In this document: in pieces, positions 20,074 through 31,062 of the stretch
How positions within the stretch are numbered: the first letter of the stretch is position 1
How the letters are laid out: each line of letters begins with the position of its first letter
Assembly: GCF_003185805.1 (NCBI RefSeq)
Contig: NZ_QHJY01000086.1
Location: forward strand, 1-42,104
DNA from: Caulobacter sp. D5
Lineage (GTDB): Bacteria; Pseudomonadota; Alphaproteobacteria; Caulobacterales; Caulobacteraceae
Length of the DNA: 42,104 bases
Reading direction: 5' to 3'
Program-made: the position numbers and the translations under genes
The notes under the pieces: generated by a model
Database searches by the model: none
What the model was told of the DNA's origin: nothing
What the model saw: the letters and a program-made list of their open reading frames with translations, nothing else

Positions 20074-20493
20074 ATGATCGGCAGGCTCAACCACGTCGGC
20101 GTCGCCACCCCGTCCATCGACGAGTCGGTGAAGATGTACCGCGAACTGCTCGGCGCCACCTCGGTCACCGACAAGTGGGCCATGCCTGAGCAGGGCGTCT
20201 GGGTCTGCTTCGTCAACCTGCCCAACAGCCAGATCGAGCTGATCGAACCCTATGGCGAGAACTCGCCGATCCACGGCTTTCTGGCCAAGAACCCCAAGGG
20301 CGGCCAGCACCACATCTGCTTCGAGGTCGAGAACATCTACGAGGCGCGCGATTCTCTGGTCGCCAAGGGCGCGACCGTGCTAGGCGAGCCCCGGATCGGC
20401 GCCCACGGAACGCTGATCGTCTTCGTTCACCCCAAGGATATGGGCGGCCTGCTCGTGGAATTGATGGAAAGCCCCAAGGACGCGCACCACTGA
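20074..20493 (+). CDS. mce: Methylmalonyl-CoA epimerase
   Basis: The enzyme interconverts (S)- and (R)-methylmalonyl-CoA, between propionyl-CoA carboxylase and methylmalonyl-CoA mutase. The 139-residue VOC-fold (glyoxalase-like) protein shows two beta-alpha-beta-beta-beta halves. Metal-ligand blocks are LNHVGVATPSI (His7 region), GGQHHICFEV (His) and LLVELME (Glu). The length and the block GQHHICFEVENI are typical of this family, not glyoxalase I. A TTGACTG at 20008-20014 could be a -35 element for this gene, but no convincing -10 follows. It is next to DUF1467, a common alphaproteobacterial pairing. Confidence 0.93.
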   Translation: MIGRLNHVGVATPSIDESVKMYRELLGATSVTDKWAMPEQGVWVCFVNLPNSQIELIEPYGENSPIHGFLAKNPKGGQHHICFEVENIYEARDSLVAKGATVLGEPRIGAHGTLIVFVHPKDMGGLLVELMESPKDAHH

Positions 20494-20753
20494 TGGGTCC
20501 GATCACCGGCGTTGCGATCTTCCTGACCATCTGGTGGACGGTGCTGTTCGCCGTGCTGCCGATCGGCACGCGCAGCTATCACGAGCTGGGAATCGAGCCG
20601 CCGCCGGGCGCGGATCCCGGCGCGCCGGTGAACCCGAACCTTAAGCGCAAGTTCTTCACCACCACCTGGATCTCGGTCGTGGTGTTCGTCGTGTTCTGGC
20701 TGGTGGTGAAGTTCCAGCTGGTGAGTCTGCCCGACCTCCCGTCCACCTATTGA
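20493..20753 (+). CDS. DUF1467-family small membrane protein
   Basis: The 86-residue protein has two hydrophobic segments (about residues 4-23 and 57-77) separated by a Pro/Gly-rich loop (GIEPPPGADPGAPVNPNLKRKFF). This pattern, the WWTVLFAVLPIGTRS N-terminus and the position immediately after mce fit the DUF1467 family found in alphaproteobacteria; function is unknown. ATG overlaps the mce stop by one base (TGATG at 20491-20495). A hairpin-rich non-coding stretch follows. Confidence 0.85.
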   Translation: MGPITGVAIFLTIWWTVLFAVLPIGTRSYHELGIEPPPGADPGAPVNPNLKRKFFTTTWISVVVFVVFWLVVKFQLVSLPDLPSTY

Positions 20754-20760
20754 AAAATTT

Positions 20761-20809
20761 GCAGAACGCGGCCCGGCGCCCAAGCCTTGGGCGGGCGCTG
20801 GCCTTCTGC
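20761..20809 (+). terminator. Long hairpin after the mce-DUF1467 genes
   Basis: The outer stem is GCAGAA (20761-20766) with TTCTGC (20804-20809), and GC-rich inner pairing includes CGCCCAAG/CTTGGGCG. It begins seven bases after the DUF1467 stop. No T-run follows, so it is either a 3'-end stabilising hairpin, a Rho-linked end, or the first stem of a structured RNA. Confidence 0.35.
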
Positions 20810-20959
20810 CCGTCAAACGCCCATCGGTTGGGCGAAACAGGCCGACTTGCCCGCTTGGCGGCAATCGGATGCCCCAACAGTCGTTCGGAGGCTTAGATTG
20901 TCATGACGAGGCCGGGTTCGGCCTTGCTCTGTGGCGTCTTCCCCGACGATGAACTTGAT

Positions 20960-20996
20960 GGCCGCGCGAGTGAACCGCGCGGCCTTCTTTTCGTTT
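20960..20996 (+). terminator. Intrinsic terminator between DUF1467 and proS
   Basis: A 9-bp perfect stem, GGCCGCGCG (20960-20968) with CGCGCGGCC (20976-20984), closes a 7-base loop and is followed by TTCTTTTCGTTT. This is a textbook intrinsic terminator on the plus strand. It lies 207 bases after the nearest gene, which suggests that it ends a separate short transcript or a long 3' region. Confidence 0.7.
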
Positions 20997-21016
20997 AGTC
21001 TAGCTCGAGGGTGTCA

Positions 21017-21055
21017 GGCGAAAGTGAGCGCGGTTTCGCCGCCCTCCTTTCTTTT
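21017..21055 (+). terminator. Second terminator-like hairpin before proS
   Basis: GGCGAAA (21017-21023) pairs with TTTCGCC (21034-21040) around a 10-base loop, followed by GCCCTCCTTTCTTTT. The stem is weaker than the one upstream. Tandem placement suggests a back-up terminator or attenuator. Confidence 0.4.
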
Positions 21056-21105
21056 GGCCATCAGACGTCCTCGACACTCAAAACGTCATCTTTTCGCCGC
21101 GCGCG

Positions 21106-21135
21106 TTGCCAAGCTGAACGGCGACCGGCTATCTC
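21106..21135 (+). promoter_or_regulatory. proS: Candidate proS promoter
   Basis: TTGCCAA at 21106-21112, a 15-base spacer, then GCTATCTC at 21128-21135, which matches GCTANAWC in seven of eight positions. The -35 is weak. It lies about 34 bases before the proS ATG and downstream of both terminator hairpins, as a proS promoter should. Confidence 0.4.
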
Positions 21136-21168
21136 AACGCCTCGAATTCCCCCGGAGACGTTCCGTCC

Positions 21169-22494
21169 ATGCGCCTGTCGCGCTACTTCCTGCCCGTTCT
21201 GAAAGAAGCTCCCTCCGACGCCCAGATCGCGTCCCACCAGCTGATGCTGCGCGCGGGCATGATCCGCCAGGAGGCCGCCGGCATCTACGCCTGGCTGCCG
21301 CTGGGTCTGCGGGTGCTCAACAAGATCGAGCAGATCGTCCGTGAGGAGATGGATCGCGCGGGCGCCATCGAGCTGCTGATGCCCACCCTGCAACTGGCCG
21401 ACCTGTGGCGCGAGTCGGGCCGCTACGACGCCTACGGCCCGGAGATGCTGCGCATCACCGACCGCCACGAGCGCGAGCTGCTGTACGGGCCCACCAACGA
21501 GGAAATGGTCACCGAGATCTTCCGCGGCTCGGTGCGGTCGTACAAGGACCTGCCCAAGAACCTCTATCACGTGCAGTGGAAGTTCCGCGACGAGCGCCGC
21601 CCGCGCTTCGGCGTGATGCGCGGCCGCGAGTTCCTGATGAAGGACGCCTACAGCTTCGACCTCGACGCCGAGGGCGCGCGCAAGTCGTACAACCGCATGT
21701 TCGTGGCCTATCTGAACCTGTTCTCGCGGATGGGCCTGAAGGCCGTGCCGATGCGCGCCGACACCGGCCCGATCGGCGGCGACCTGAGCCACGAGTTCAT
21801 CGTCCTGGCCGAGACGGGCGAAAGCGCCGTCTTCTGCCACAAGGACCTGGTCGAGATGGCTGCGCCCGGCCCGGACGTCGAATGGTACGGCGACCTGCAG
21901 CCGTTGGTAGACCAGCGCACCGCGCTCTACGCCGCCACCGAGGAAATGCACGACGAAGCCGCCTTCGACGCCATTCCCGAGGGCGACCGCCTGTCGGCCC
22001 GCGGCATCGAGGTCGGCCACATCTTCTCGTTCGGCACGAAGTACTCCGAGCCGATGAAGGCCCTGGTCATGGGCCCCGACGGCAAGGAAGTCCCGGTCCA
22101 GATGGGCAGCTACGGCGTCGGCGTCTCGCGCCTGCTGGGCGCGATCATCGAGGCCAGCCACGACGACGGCGGCATCATCTGGCCGGAAAGCGTCGCGCCC
22201 TATCACGTGGGCATCGTCAACATGCGCCAGGGCGACGCGGCCTGTGACGCCGCTTGCGACGAGGCCTACAAGGCCCTGCAGGCGGCCGGCGTCGACGTGC
22301 TCTACGACGACACCGATGCGCGCGGCGGCGCCAAGTTCGCCACCATGGACCTGATCGGCCTGCCCTGGCAGCTGATCGTCGGTCCCAAGGGCGTCGCCGA
22401 GGGCGTGGTCGAGCTGAAGAACCGCAAGACCGGCGAGCGCGTGTCCGAGCCGCTCGACGCGGTCCTGGCCCGCCTGACCGGCAAGGCCGCCTGA
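21169..22494 (+). CDS. proS: Prolyl-tRNA synthetase (short bacterial form)
   Basis: This class II aminoacyl-tRNA synthetase charges tRNA-Pro. The 441-residue protein has motif 1 around [27 protein letters not shown], motif 2 [27 protein letters not shown] and motif 3 [13 protein letters not shown], then an anticodon-binding domain (YHVGIVNM to the end). The editing insertion found between motifs 2 and 3 in E. coli ProS is missing, as in alphaproteobacterial short forms. Shine-Dalgarno CGGAGA at about 21154-21159. Its stop overlaps the lolC-type gene by one base. Confidence 0.96.
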   Translation: MRLSRYFLPVLKEAPSDAQIASHQLMLRAGMIRQEAAGIYAWLPLGLRVLNKIEQIVREEMDRAGAIELLMPTLQLADLWRESGRYDAYGPEMLRITDRHERELLYGPTNEEMVTEIFRGSVRSYKDLPKNLYHVQWKFRDERRPRFGVMRGREFLMKDAYSFDLDAEGARKSYNRMFVAYLNLFSRMGLKAVPMRADTGPIGGDLSHEFIVLAETGESAVFCHKDLVEMAAPGPDVEWYGDLQPLVDQRTALYAATEEMHDEAAFDAIPEGDRLSARGIEVGHIFSFGTKYSEPMKALVMGPDGKEVPVQMGSYGVGVSRLLGAIIEASHDDGGIIWPESVAPYHVGIVNMRQGDAACDAACDEAYKALQAAGVDVLYDDTDARGGAKFATMDLIGLPWQLIVGPKGVAEGVVELKNRKTGERVSEPLDAVLARLTGKAA

Positions 22495-23760
22495 TGGCTA
22501 TCGGCGCGGGGCCTTTCGGAACCTGGGAACGGACGGTCGCCTGGCGTTACCTGCGCACCAAGCGCAAGAACGGCGGCGTCGCTCTGATCTCGGTGATCTC
22601 GTTCAGCGCGGTGATGCTGGCGGTCTTCGCCCTCATCACCGTGATGAGCGTCATGAACGGCTTCCGCGCCGAACTGCTCGGCCGGCTGCTCGGCTTCAAC
22701 GGTCACATCTACGCCCAGGGGCCGCTGGTGAACGGTCCCGACCGTGAGGGCGTCATCGCCCGCATCAAGGCCGTGCCCGGCGTCATCCAGGCCGCGCCCC
22801 TGGTCGAGGCCCAGGCCATGGTCATCGGTCCCAACCAGGTGACCGGCGCCATCGTCCGCGGCGTCAATCCGGCCGACCTGCGCGGCATGAAGCTGATCTC
22901 CGCCAACATCAAGCAGGGCTCGCTCGACGGCTTCGGCGAGGGCGAGTACGGCGGCGACATGGTGCTGATCGGCGACCGCATGGCCCGCAACCTGGGTCTC
23001 TCGGTCGGCGACCCGATCACCCTGATCTCGCCCGCCGGTCCGGCCACCGCCTTCGGCACCTCGACCCGCGAGAAGGACTATGTCGTCGGCGGGATCTTCA
23101 GCGTCGGCATGAGCCAGTTCGACGAGTCCTACGTGATGATGCCGCTGGCCCAGGCCCAGCCGTTCTTCGGGCGCGACACGGCCATCGACTATGTCGAGGT
23201 CAAGCTCACCGATCCCGACAACGCCAAGCTGGCCAAGGCCACCATCGAGCAGGCCGTCGGGCCCGGCGCCTTCATCACCGACTGGATGGACAAGAACAGC
23301 AGCTACTTCAACGCGCTGCAGGTCGAGCGCAAGGTCATGCGCCTGATCCTGTTCTTCATCGTCGCCATCGCCACGCTGAACATCATCTCCGGCCTCGTCA
23401 TGCTGGTGAAGAACAAGGGCCGGGACATCGCCATCCTGCGCACCATGGGGGCCAGCCAGTCCTCGATCCTGCGCATCTTCATCATGGCCGGCGCCTCTAT
23501 CGGCGTGGCCGGCACCCTGGCGGGCCTGCTGCTGGGCACACTGTTCTGCGCCAACATCACCGCCATCCAGAACTTCGTCGAATGGGTGACCGGCACGGCG
23601 GTGTTCAGCGCCGACATCTATTTCCTCGCCCATATCCCGGCCAAGATCGACTGGGTCGAGGTGGCCGGCGTCGTCTCGATCTCCACCCTGATGAGCGTGC
23701 TGGCGACCCTGCCGCCGGCGCTGCGGGCCTCGCGCCTCGATCCCGTTGAGGCCCTTCGCT

Positions 23761-23768
<8 letters not shown>
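22494..23768 (+). CDS. lolC: Lipoprotein-releasing ABC transporter permease (LolC/LolE type)
   Basis: The Lol transporter extracts lipoproteins from the inner membrane and hands them to LolA. The 424-residue protein has the FtsX/MacB topology: one N-terminal segment (about residues 28-52), a periplasmic domain of roughly 220 residues, then three C-terminal segments. ERTVAWRYLRTKRKNGGVALIS at the start and NKGRDIAILRTMGASQSSILRIF are family blocks; the latter is the coupling region contacting LolD. Only one permease gene is present, so it probably forms a homodimer as in organisms with a single LolC/E (LolF-like). It overlaps proS by one base and lolD by eight. Confidence 0.94.
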
Positions 23769-24447
<679 letters not shown>

Positions 24448-24451
24448 CGCC

Positions 24452-24509
24452 TAGAGCATTTTCGAGCGAAGTGGCTTCCGGTTCGCGTGAAGAAAATGTG
24501 TCGAAAGTA
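24452..24509. repeat. Dispersed palindromic intergenic repeat
   Basis: The stretch has imperfect dyad symmetry: CATTTTC pairs with GAAAATG and GCGAA with TTCGC around a central GTGGCTTCCGG. It fills the space between the convergent lolD and nucleoside hydrolase genes. The pattern resembles a repeat common in intergenic regions of alphaproteobacteria; only one copy is in this window. It could act as a bidirectional end for both transcripts. Confidence 0.5.
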
Positions 24510-24513
24510 AAGA

Positions 24514-25470
24514 CTAGAGCAGGGCGTTCCGCATCGCGTCGAAGAACCCCGCCTGGTCGATCTTCTTGATCACCCGGGCGTTGGGTTCGCGGCGCTTCAG
24601 GGCCGGGTCGGCGATCTCGATATCCGGCAGGATCGAGTGCGAGACGCTGAGATAGCCGCGCGTCAGCTCGCCCATGGTCTCGACGTCGATGACGCAGCGC
24701 TCGGCGTCCAGCACCAGGGCCTCGTCCAGCATGGCCGCGCAGGTCAGGGCGTCGGGGTGCAGGCTGCCGTCCAGACCCTCGGTGTCGCGGGCGAAGGCCA
24801 GCGAGGCCTCGTTGACCTTGGTGAAGAACTTGGCGCGTGGGGTGCCGATCGCATCCAGCTCGGCGAGCTGCGCCGTGCTCAGCAGGCCGTCGCGAAGGGT
24901 CTCGGTCCAGGTCACCACGTGCAGGTCGAAGCCGGCGTTGACGACGATCTTGGCCGCTTCTGGATCAACATAGAAATTGTACTCGGCCGCCGGCGTGACG
25001 TTGCCGACGCCGTTGTCGGTGCCGCCCATCACCCACAGGGCCTTGGCGGCCTTTGCGATGCGCGGCTCGCGCAGCACGGCCAGGGCGATGTTGGTCAGCG
25101 GCGCCTGGGCCAGCAGGGTGATCTCGCCGGGCGCTTCCATCACCCGCCGCACGATCTCGTCGGCCGCGTGGCCGGGGGAGGGGCGCTGGGCGGTCTTCGG
25201 GAACGCCGCGTCGCTCATGCCGTCGGCGCCGAACACATAGGCGGCGTCCAGCGGGATGCGGCTGAACGGTTTCTGGGCGCCCAGATAGACCGGAACGCCG
25301 GCCGCCTCGCAGGCCTCCAGCGTCACCAGGGCGTTCTCGGCGTGCTGCTCGAAGCCGACATTGCCGTGGCTGATGGTGATCGCCTCCACGGTCACGCCAG
25401 GGCGGCGCAGGGCGAGCATCAGGGAGAAGACGTCGTCTCCGGCGGTGTCGGTGTCGATGATCAGGCGCAT
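24514..25470 (-). CDS. Inosine-uridine preferring nucleoside hydrolase family protein
   Basis: These enzymes hydrolyse the N-glycosidic bond of nucleosides using a calcium ion held by an N-terminal aspartate cluster. Here that cluster is IIDTDTAGDD (Asp6, Asp8, Asp12, Asp13). Further blocks are ITISHGNVGFEQHAENAL, EITLLAQAPLTNIALAL-like (ITLLAQAPLTNIALAV), WVMGGTDNGVGN and AEYNFYVDPEAAKIV, the last typical of the family. The start at 25470 (MRLIIDTDT) places the calcium site at the N-terminus. Length 318 is usual and no signal peptide is seen, so salvage in the cytosol is likely. It is one of only two minus-strand protein genes here and stands alone. Confidence 0.93.
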   Translation of the reverse strand: MRLIIDTDTAGDDVFSLMLALRRPGVTVEAITISHGNVGFEQHAENALVTLEACEAAGVPVYLGAQKPFSRIPLDAAYVFGADGMSDAAFPKTAQRPSPGHAADEIVRRVMEAPGEITLLAQAPLTNIALAVLREPRIAKAAKALWVMGGTDNGVGNVTPAAEYNFYVDPEAAKIVVNAGFDLHVVTWTETLRDGLLSTAQLAELDAIGTPRAKFFTKVNEASLAFARDTEGLDGSLHPDALTCAAMLDEALVLDAERCVIDVETMGELTRGYLSVSHSILPDIEIADPALKRREPNARVIKKIDQAGFFDAMRNALL

Positions 25471-25584
25471 GAAACGGCTTCTGCCGTGTTCCCGCCGGCA
25501 AGGCCAGAGCCGGAAGGTTGTGGCGCGACTATCAACCCCACGCGGCAAAAAAGCTCGCAATTCGCCTGTGGACTATTGCGATGA

Positions 25585-25599
25585 GAACGAAAGGGGAAT
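25585..25599 (-). promoter_or_regulatory. LexA-box-like site 1 upstream of sidA
   Basis: GAAC-N7-GAAT on the plus strand; the reverse is ATTC-N7-GTTC, one base from the alphaproteobacterial LexA consensus GTTC-N7-GTTC. It lies 45-59 bases before the sidA ATG, between a possible -35 (TTGCGA, 25576-25581) and -10 (AATAGA, 25597-25602). Consensus-based inference. Confidence 0.45.
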
Positions 25600-25602
25600 A
25601 GA

Positions 25603-25617
25603 GAACAAAAAGGCAAC
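25603..25617 (-). promoter_or_regulatory. LexA-box-like site 2 upstream of sidA
   Basis: GAAC-N7-CAAC on the plus strand; reversed it reads GTTG-N7-GTTC, again one mismatch from GTTC-N7-GTTC. It lies 18 bases after the start of site 1 and 27-41 bases before the sidA ATG, where a bound repressor would block transcription initiation. Two near-consensus boxes in tandem are unlikely by chance in this GC-rich DNA. Confidence 0.5.
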
Positions 25618-25643
25618 TGGCCAACGAGCTGTGGAGGGATGTT

Positions 25644-25733
25644 ATGGTCCGGATCGCGCGTGAGTCTTTGGCGCTTGTATCTGTCGCCGGCTTCGTCTGG
25701 ATGATGTGTTCGGTCGCCCAGTTGGTGGCCTGA
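25644..25733 (+). CDS. sidA: SidA-like SOS-induced cell-division inhibitor (29 residues)
   Basis: A 29-codon frame opens at ATG 25644 with a strong Shine-Dalgarno (GGAGGG, 25633-25638, five-base spacing) and stops at TGA 25731-25733. The peptide begins [11 protein letters not shown] and continues with a single hydrophobic helix, about residues 8-29, including [11 protein letters not shown]. In Caulobacter crescentus, SidA is a 29-residue inner-membrane peptide, induced by DNA damage through LexA, that inhibits septation by contacting FtsW. Length, topology, position (beside dnaE, as I recall for Caulobacter) and two LexA-box-like sites all fit. Identity is inferred from these features, not from an alignment. 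dnaE starts 25 bases later, so the two may share a transcript. Confidence 0.8.
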   Translation: MVRIARESLALVSVAGFVWMMCSVAQLVA

Positions 25734-25758
25734 GTCGAGAAGCAGCGAGGTCATGGTC

Positions 25759-29190
<3,432 letters not shown>

Positions 29191-29199
29191 CGTCGCTGT

Positions 29200-29236
29200 C
29201 CGCCCCTGAACTGGCTTGGCGTGTTCGCCGGGGCGG
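29200..29236 (+). terminator. Hairpin after dnaE
   Basis: CCGCCCC (29200-29206) pairs with GGGGCGG (29230-29236), with an inner GAAC/GTTC stem. It starts nine bases after the dnaE stop. No T-run follows, so termination would need Rho or the hairpin only protects the 3' end. The rest of 29191-29342 has a smaller hairpin AGGCTCA/TGAGCCT and no gene. Confidence 0.35.
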
Positions 29237-29342
29237 CGCGGATGGATCTACGCTAAGGGCTTGAGGCTCATCGTGCGGCATAGGCGCTGAGCCTGATCGA
29301 GGACGCTGGCCGCGAGCCGCAGCCGGCGAAAGGGAGGACGAC

Positions 29343-29693
29343 ATGACCAAGCACGCCGGCGGCTGCCAATGCGGCAAGGTCCGCTTCGAGGTCGAGGCCG
29401 ACCTGTCGCAGACCATCACCTGCAACTGTTCGCGCTGCGGCAAGCTGGGCTCGGTCCTGGCCTTCGCGCCGATCGACCAGTTCTCTCTGGTCTCGGGCGA
29501 GGACGCCCTGACCGAGTACCGGTTCAACACCGGCAAGATCCAGCACCTGTTCTGCGCCGACTGCGGCATCGAATCCTTCGCCCGCGGCGAAGCCCCGAAC
29601 GGCGCGAAGATGGCGGCGATCAATGTCCGCTGCGTCGACGGCGTCGACGTCTTCGCCCTGGAGCCGCAACAGGTCGACGGCAAGTCGTTCTGA
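29343..29693 (+). CDS. GFA-family (glutathione-dependent formaldehyde-activating enzyme-like) protein
   Basis: The 116-residue protein has the zinc-binding cysteine pattern of the GFA fold: Cys8 and Cys10 (GGCQCGKVRFEV), Cys27, Cys29 and Cys32 (CNCSRC), and Cys71 and Cys74 (CADC). Members include the glutathione-formaldehyde adduct enzyme, but most small bacterial copies such as this one have no known substrate, so the name should be read as family only. Shine-Dalgarno GGGAGG lies at about 29332-29337. It stands alone between dnaE and a 485-base gap. Confidence 0.9.
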   Translation: MTKHAGGCQCGKVRFEVEADLSQTITCNCSRCGKLGSVLAFAPIDQFSLVSGEDALTEYRFNTGKIQHLFCADCGIESFARGEAPNGAKMAAINVRCVDGVDVFALEPQQVDGKSF

Positions 29694-30040
29694 CGTAAAG
29701 GGCGGCCAGGTCGGTCCGAACAGGCGCCAACCTCTGTCGCCGCTTCAGTCGATGTTGCTTCGAGGGGGCGCGGGCAGGAGCGCTTGGGAGCGGGCAGGCT
29801 CAGGCCTCGCCCCTACATCACTTCAACCCGGCGGCTCGCCCGGAACCTGTCGTCGTGCGGTCTCAGTGGGAGGCTCCCGCCGCTCCCCTTTGAGAACGTG
29901 GGCGGTCTCGGGTCTCAGGTCCACGAACCGGCTGGACGCTATGGTGGCCGAGACGAGATCGTTGTGCGCTGACGGGATGCCCGCCTCGTCCTCCTAGGCC
30001 GTATCTGCATTCAGCTGTTCGCGACCTTCAAAACCGTGTT

Positions 30041-30066
30041 TCCCCGCAAAGGCGGGGATCCGAGCT
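30041..30066 (+). repeat. REP-like palindrome, copy 1
   Basis: TCCCCGC / GCGGGGA stem (30041-30047 and 30052-30058) with loop AAAG, followed by TCCGAGC. It matches copy 2 in reverse orientation apart from a base shift in the loop. Such GC-stem palindromes are typical dispersed extragenic elements. Confidence 0.6.
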
Positions 30067-30109
30067 GGTTTTCAGGATGAGGCGCGGCCGTGGATCGATT
30101 TCAACCTCG

Positions 30110-30135
30110 GCTTGGATCCCCGCTTTCGCGGGGAT
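30110..30135 (-). repeat. REP-like palindrome, copy 2 (inverted relative to copy 1)
   Basis: ATCCCCGC (30116-30123) pairs with GCGGGGAT (30128-30135) around TTTC; preceded by GCTTGG. The reverse complement reads like copy 1 (CCCCGCGAAAGCGGGGATCCAAGC against CCCCGC-AAAGGCGGGGATCC...). The pair in head-to-head order is a common REP doublet layout. Confidence 0.6.
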
Positions 30136-30178
30136 GCTCGGTGAAAAATGAGCTCAGGCCGGCGAATCTCTATCCGAC

Positions 30179-30961
30179 CTACCGCGCCGAGAACCTGACC
30201 ACGGCCGGGGTCGCCGGAACGCCCGCATCCGAGGCGAACTTGCGGTGGCGGTCGTTGTTGAAGCCGACCTCGTAGCTGCGTCCGGCCTGGACCGTGCAGG
30301 AGAGGGTGAAGCTGCGCCGGTCCCTGGACTGGACGGGCTTGGGCGCGCAGGCCGGGAACGTAGCCGGGTCGCGGGTGATGAACGACCAGCCCGCCTGCTT
30401 CGGCTGGTCGAAGGTTACGGTCAGGGAGATAGACCCGGCCGGAACCACGGCGCCGGGCGCGGGCGAGACGGCGACGACGCGGGGCGGCGCGGGCGGCCGC
30501 GGTTCCTTGTGGTCGGCGACGGCGAGGGCGGCGAAGGCGCCGACGGCGGCGGCTAGGGCGATCATGGCTGAAGCTCCGGCGAGGAGGGGCCAGGCGGCCC
30601 GGTGGGCGAGGTTGCGTCGTCCGTCCTGGCCCGGCGGGCGGTGCGCGGCCATCCCGATTTTCTCGTCCCGAATTTCTTGTGGCGAAGTTCCGGAAGCTCC
30701 GAGCGGCGCTTCGGCCGGCGCGCCGTTGGCCGGGACGACCGTTCCATCCCCCACCGCGTCGCCCGTCCCATCGCCCGCCACCAGGCGCGCCAGTTGCCGG
30801 CTGCTGCCGACACCGGTCTTGCGCCGCGCCTCGCGCAGTCGCTCGTTGACCGCGCTCTCGCTGACGCCGAGCGCGACGGCCGCGCTCTTGGCTGTGTGGC
30901 CGCGCGCCAGCAGCAGCAAGACGCGGCGTTCGGCGTCGGACAGGCGCGAGAGGTCTGACAT
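30179..30961 (-). CDS. Membrane-anchored LuxR-type helix-turn-helix protein with an Ig-like C-terminal domain
   Basis: The 260-residue protein has an N-terminal LuxR/sigma-4-type helix-turn-helix at about residues 5-60 ([15 protein letters not shown], then [25 protein letters not shown]), a low-complexity linker, a single hydrophobic segment at about 124-149 and a C-terminal domain from about 160 that resembles the Big_5-type Ig-like fold ([26 protein letters not shown]) with three cysteines. The layout implies a cytosolic DNA-binding part and a periplasmic sensor part, as in ToxR-like one-component systems. No receiver domain is present. The target is unknown; an inverted repeat lies about 100-165 bases upstream of its start. 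Confidence 0.82.
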   Translation of the reverse strand: MSDLSRLSDAERRVLLLLARGHTAKSAAVALGVSESAVNERLREARRKTGVGSSRQLARLVAGDGTGDAVGDGTVVPANGAPAEAPLGASGTSPQEIRDEKIGMAAHRPPGQDGRRNLAHRAAWPLLAGASAMIALAAAVGAFAALAVADHKEPRPPAPPRVVAVSPAPGAVVPAGSISLTVTFDQPKQAGWSFITRDPATFPACAPKPVQSRDRRSFTLSCTVQAGRSYEVGFNNDRHRKFASDAGVPATPAVVRFSAR

Positions 30962-31062
30962 CGGGGTCCTGCGTTGCGCGCGGTCTGGATGCGGCGCGGG
31001 CGCGCACTCAACCTTTTCGGCCGTCGTTCGGCAATGGTCGGGGAGGGCGGTCCCCGATTCCG

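Larger units (their letters stand above)
20754..21168 (+). other. 415-base structured non-coding region before proS
   Basis: No convincing gene is seen. It holds, in order, a long hairpin at 20761-20809 (GCAGAA pairing with TTCTGC, with an inner GCCCA/TGGGC stem), two mutually exclusive stems around 20819-20878, a small hairpin AGGCCG/CGGCCT at about 20909-20924, a strong intrinsic terminator at 20960-20996, a second terminator-like hairpin at 21017-21055 and a candidate proS promoter at 21106-21135. The arrangement suggests a short non-coding RNA or attenuated leader ending at about 20996. A 31-codon frame at 20903-20998 has a Shine-Dalgarno but runs through the terminator and has weak GC bias at codon third positions. 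Confidence 0.6.
29694..30178. other. 485-base intergenic region with pairing segments and REP-like palindromes
   Basis: I see no convincing gene; the open frames here have random-looking Arg/Ser/Gly-rich translations. Between 29784 and 29890 GGGAGCGGG can pair with CCCGCCGCTCCC across a 100-base interval, and GACGAG (29952-29957) pairs with CTCGTC (29985-29990), so a structured transcript is possible. The distal part carries two REP-like palindromes in inverted orientation (entries at 30041 and 30116). Confidence 0.45.

Noticed and set aside
19262..20753. Horizontal transfer of the rhomboid-mce-DUF1467 block
   Set aside because: Base composition and codon use look like the flanking genes, and no mobility genes or direct repeats are seen.
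20754..20998. 6S RNA, tmRNA, SRP RNA or RNase P RNA in the proS upstream region
   Set aside because: Hallmark sequences of SRP RNA, tmRNA and RNase P RNA are not present, and I could not confirm a 6S fold by eye; kept only as an unnamed structured region.
29623..29997. 124-codon plus-strand frame after the GFA gene
   Set aside because: It overlaps the GFA gene in another frame, the translation is Ser/Arg/Gly-rich without any domain, and there is no Shine-Dalgarno.
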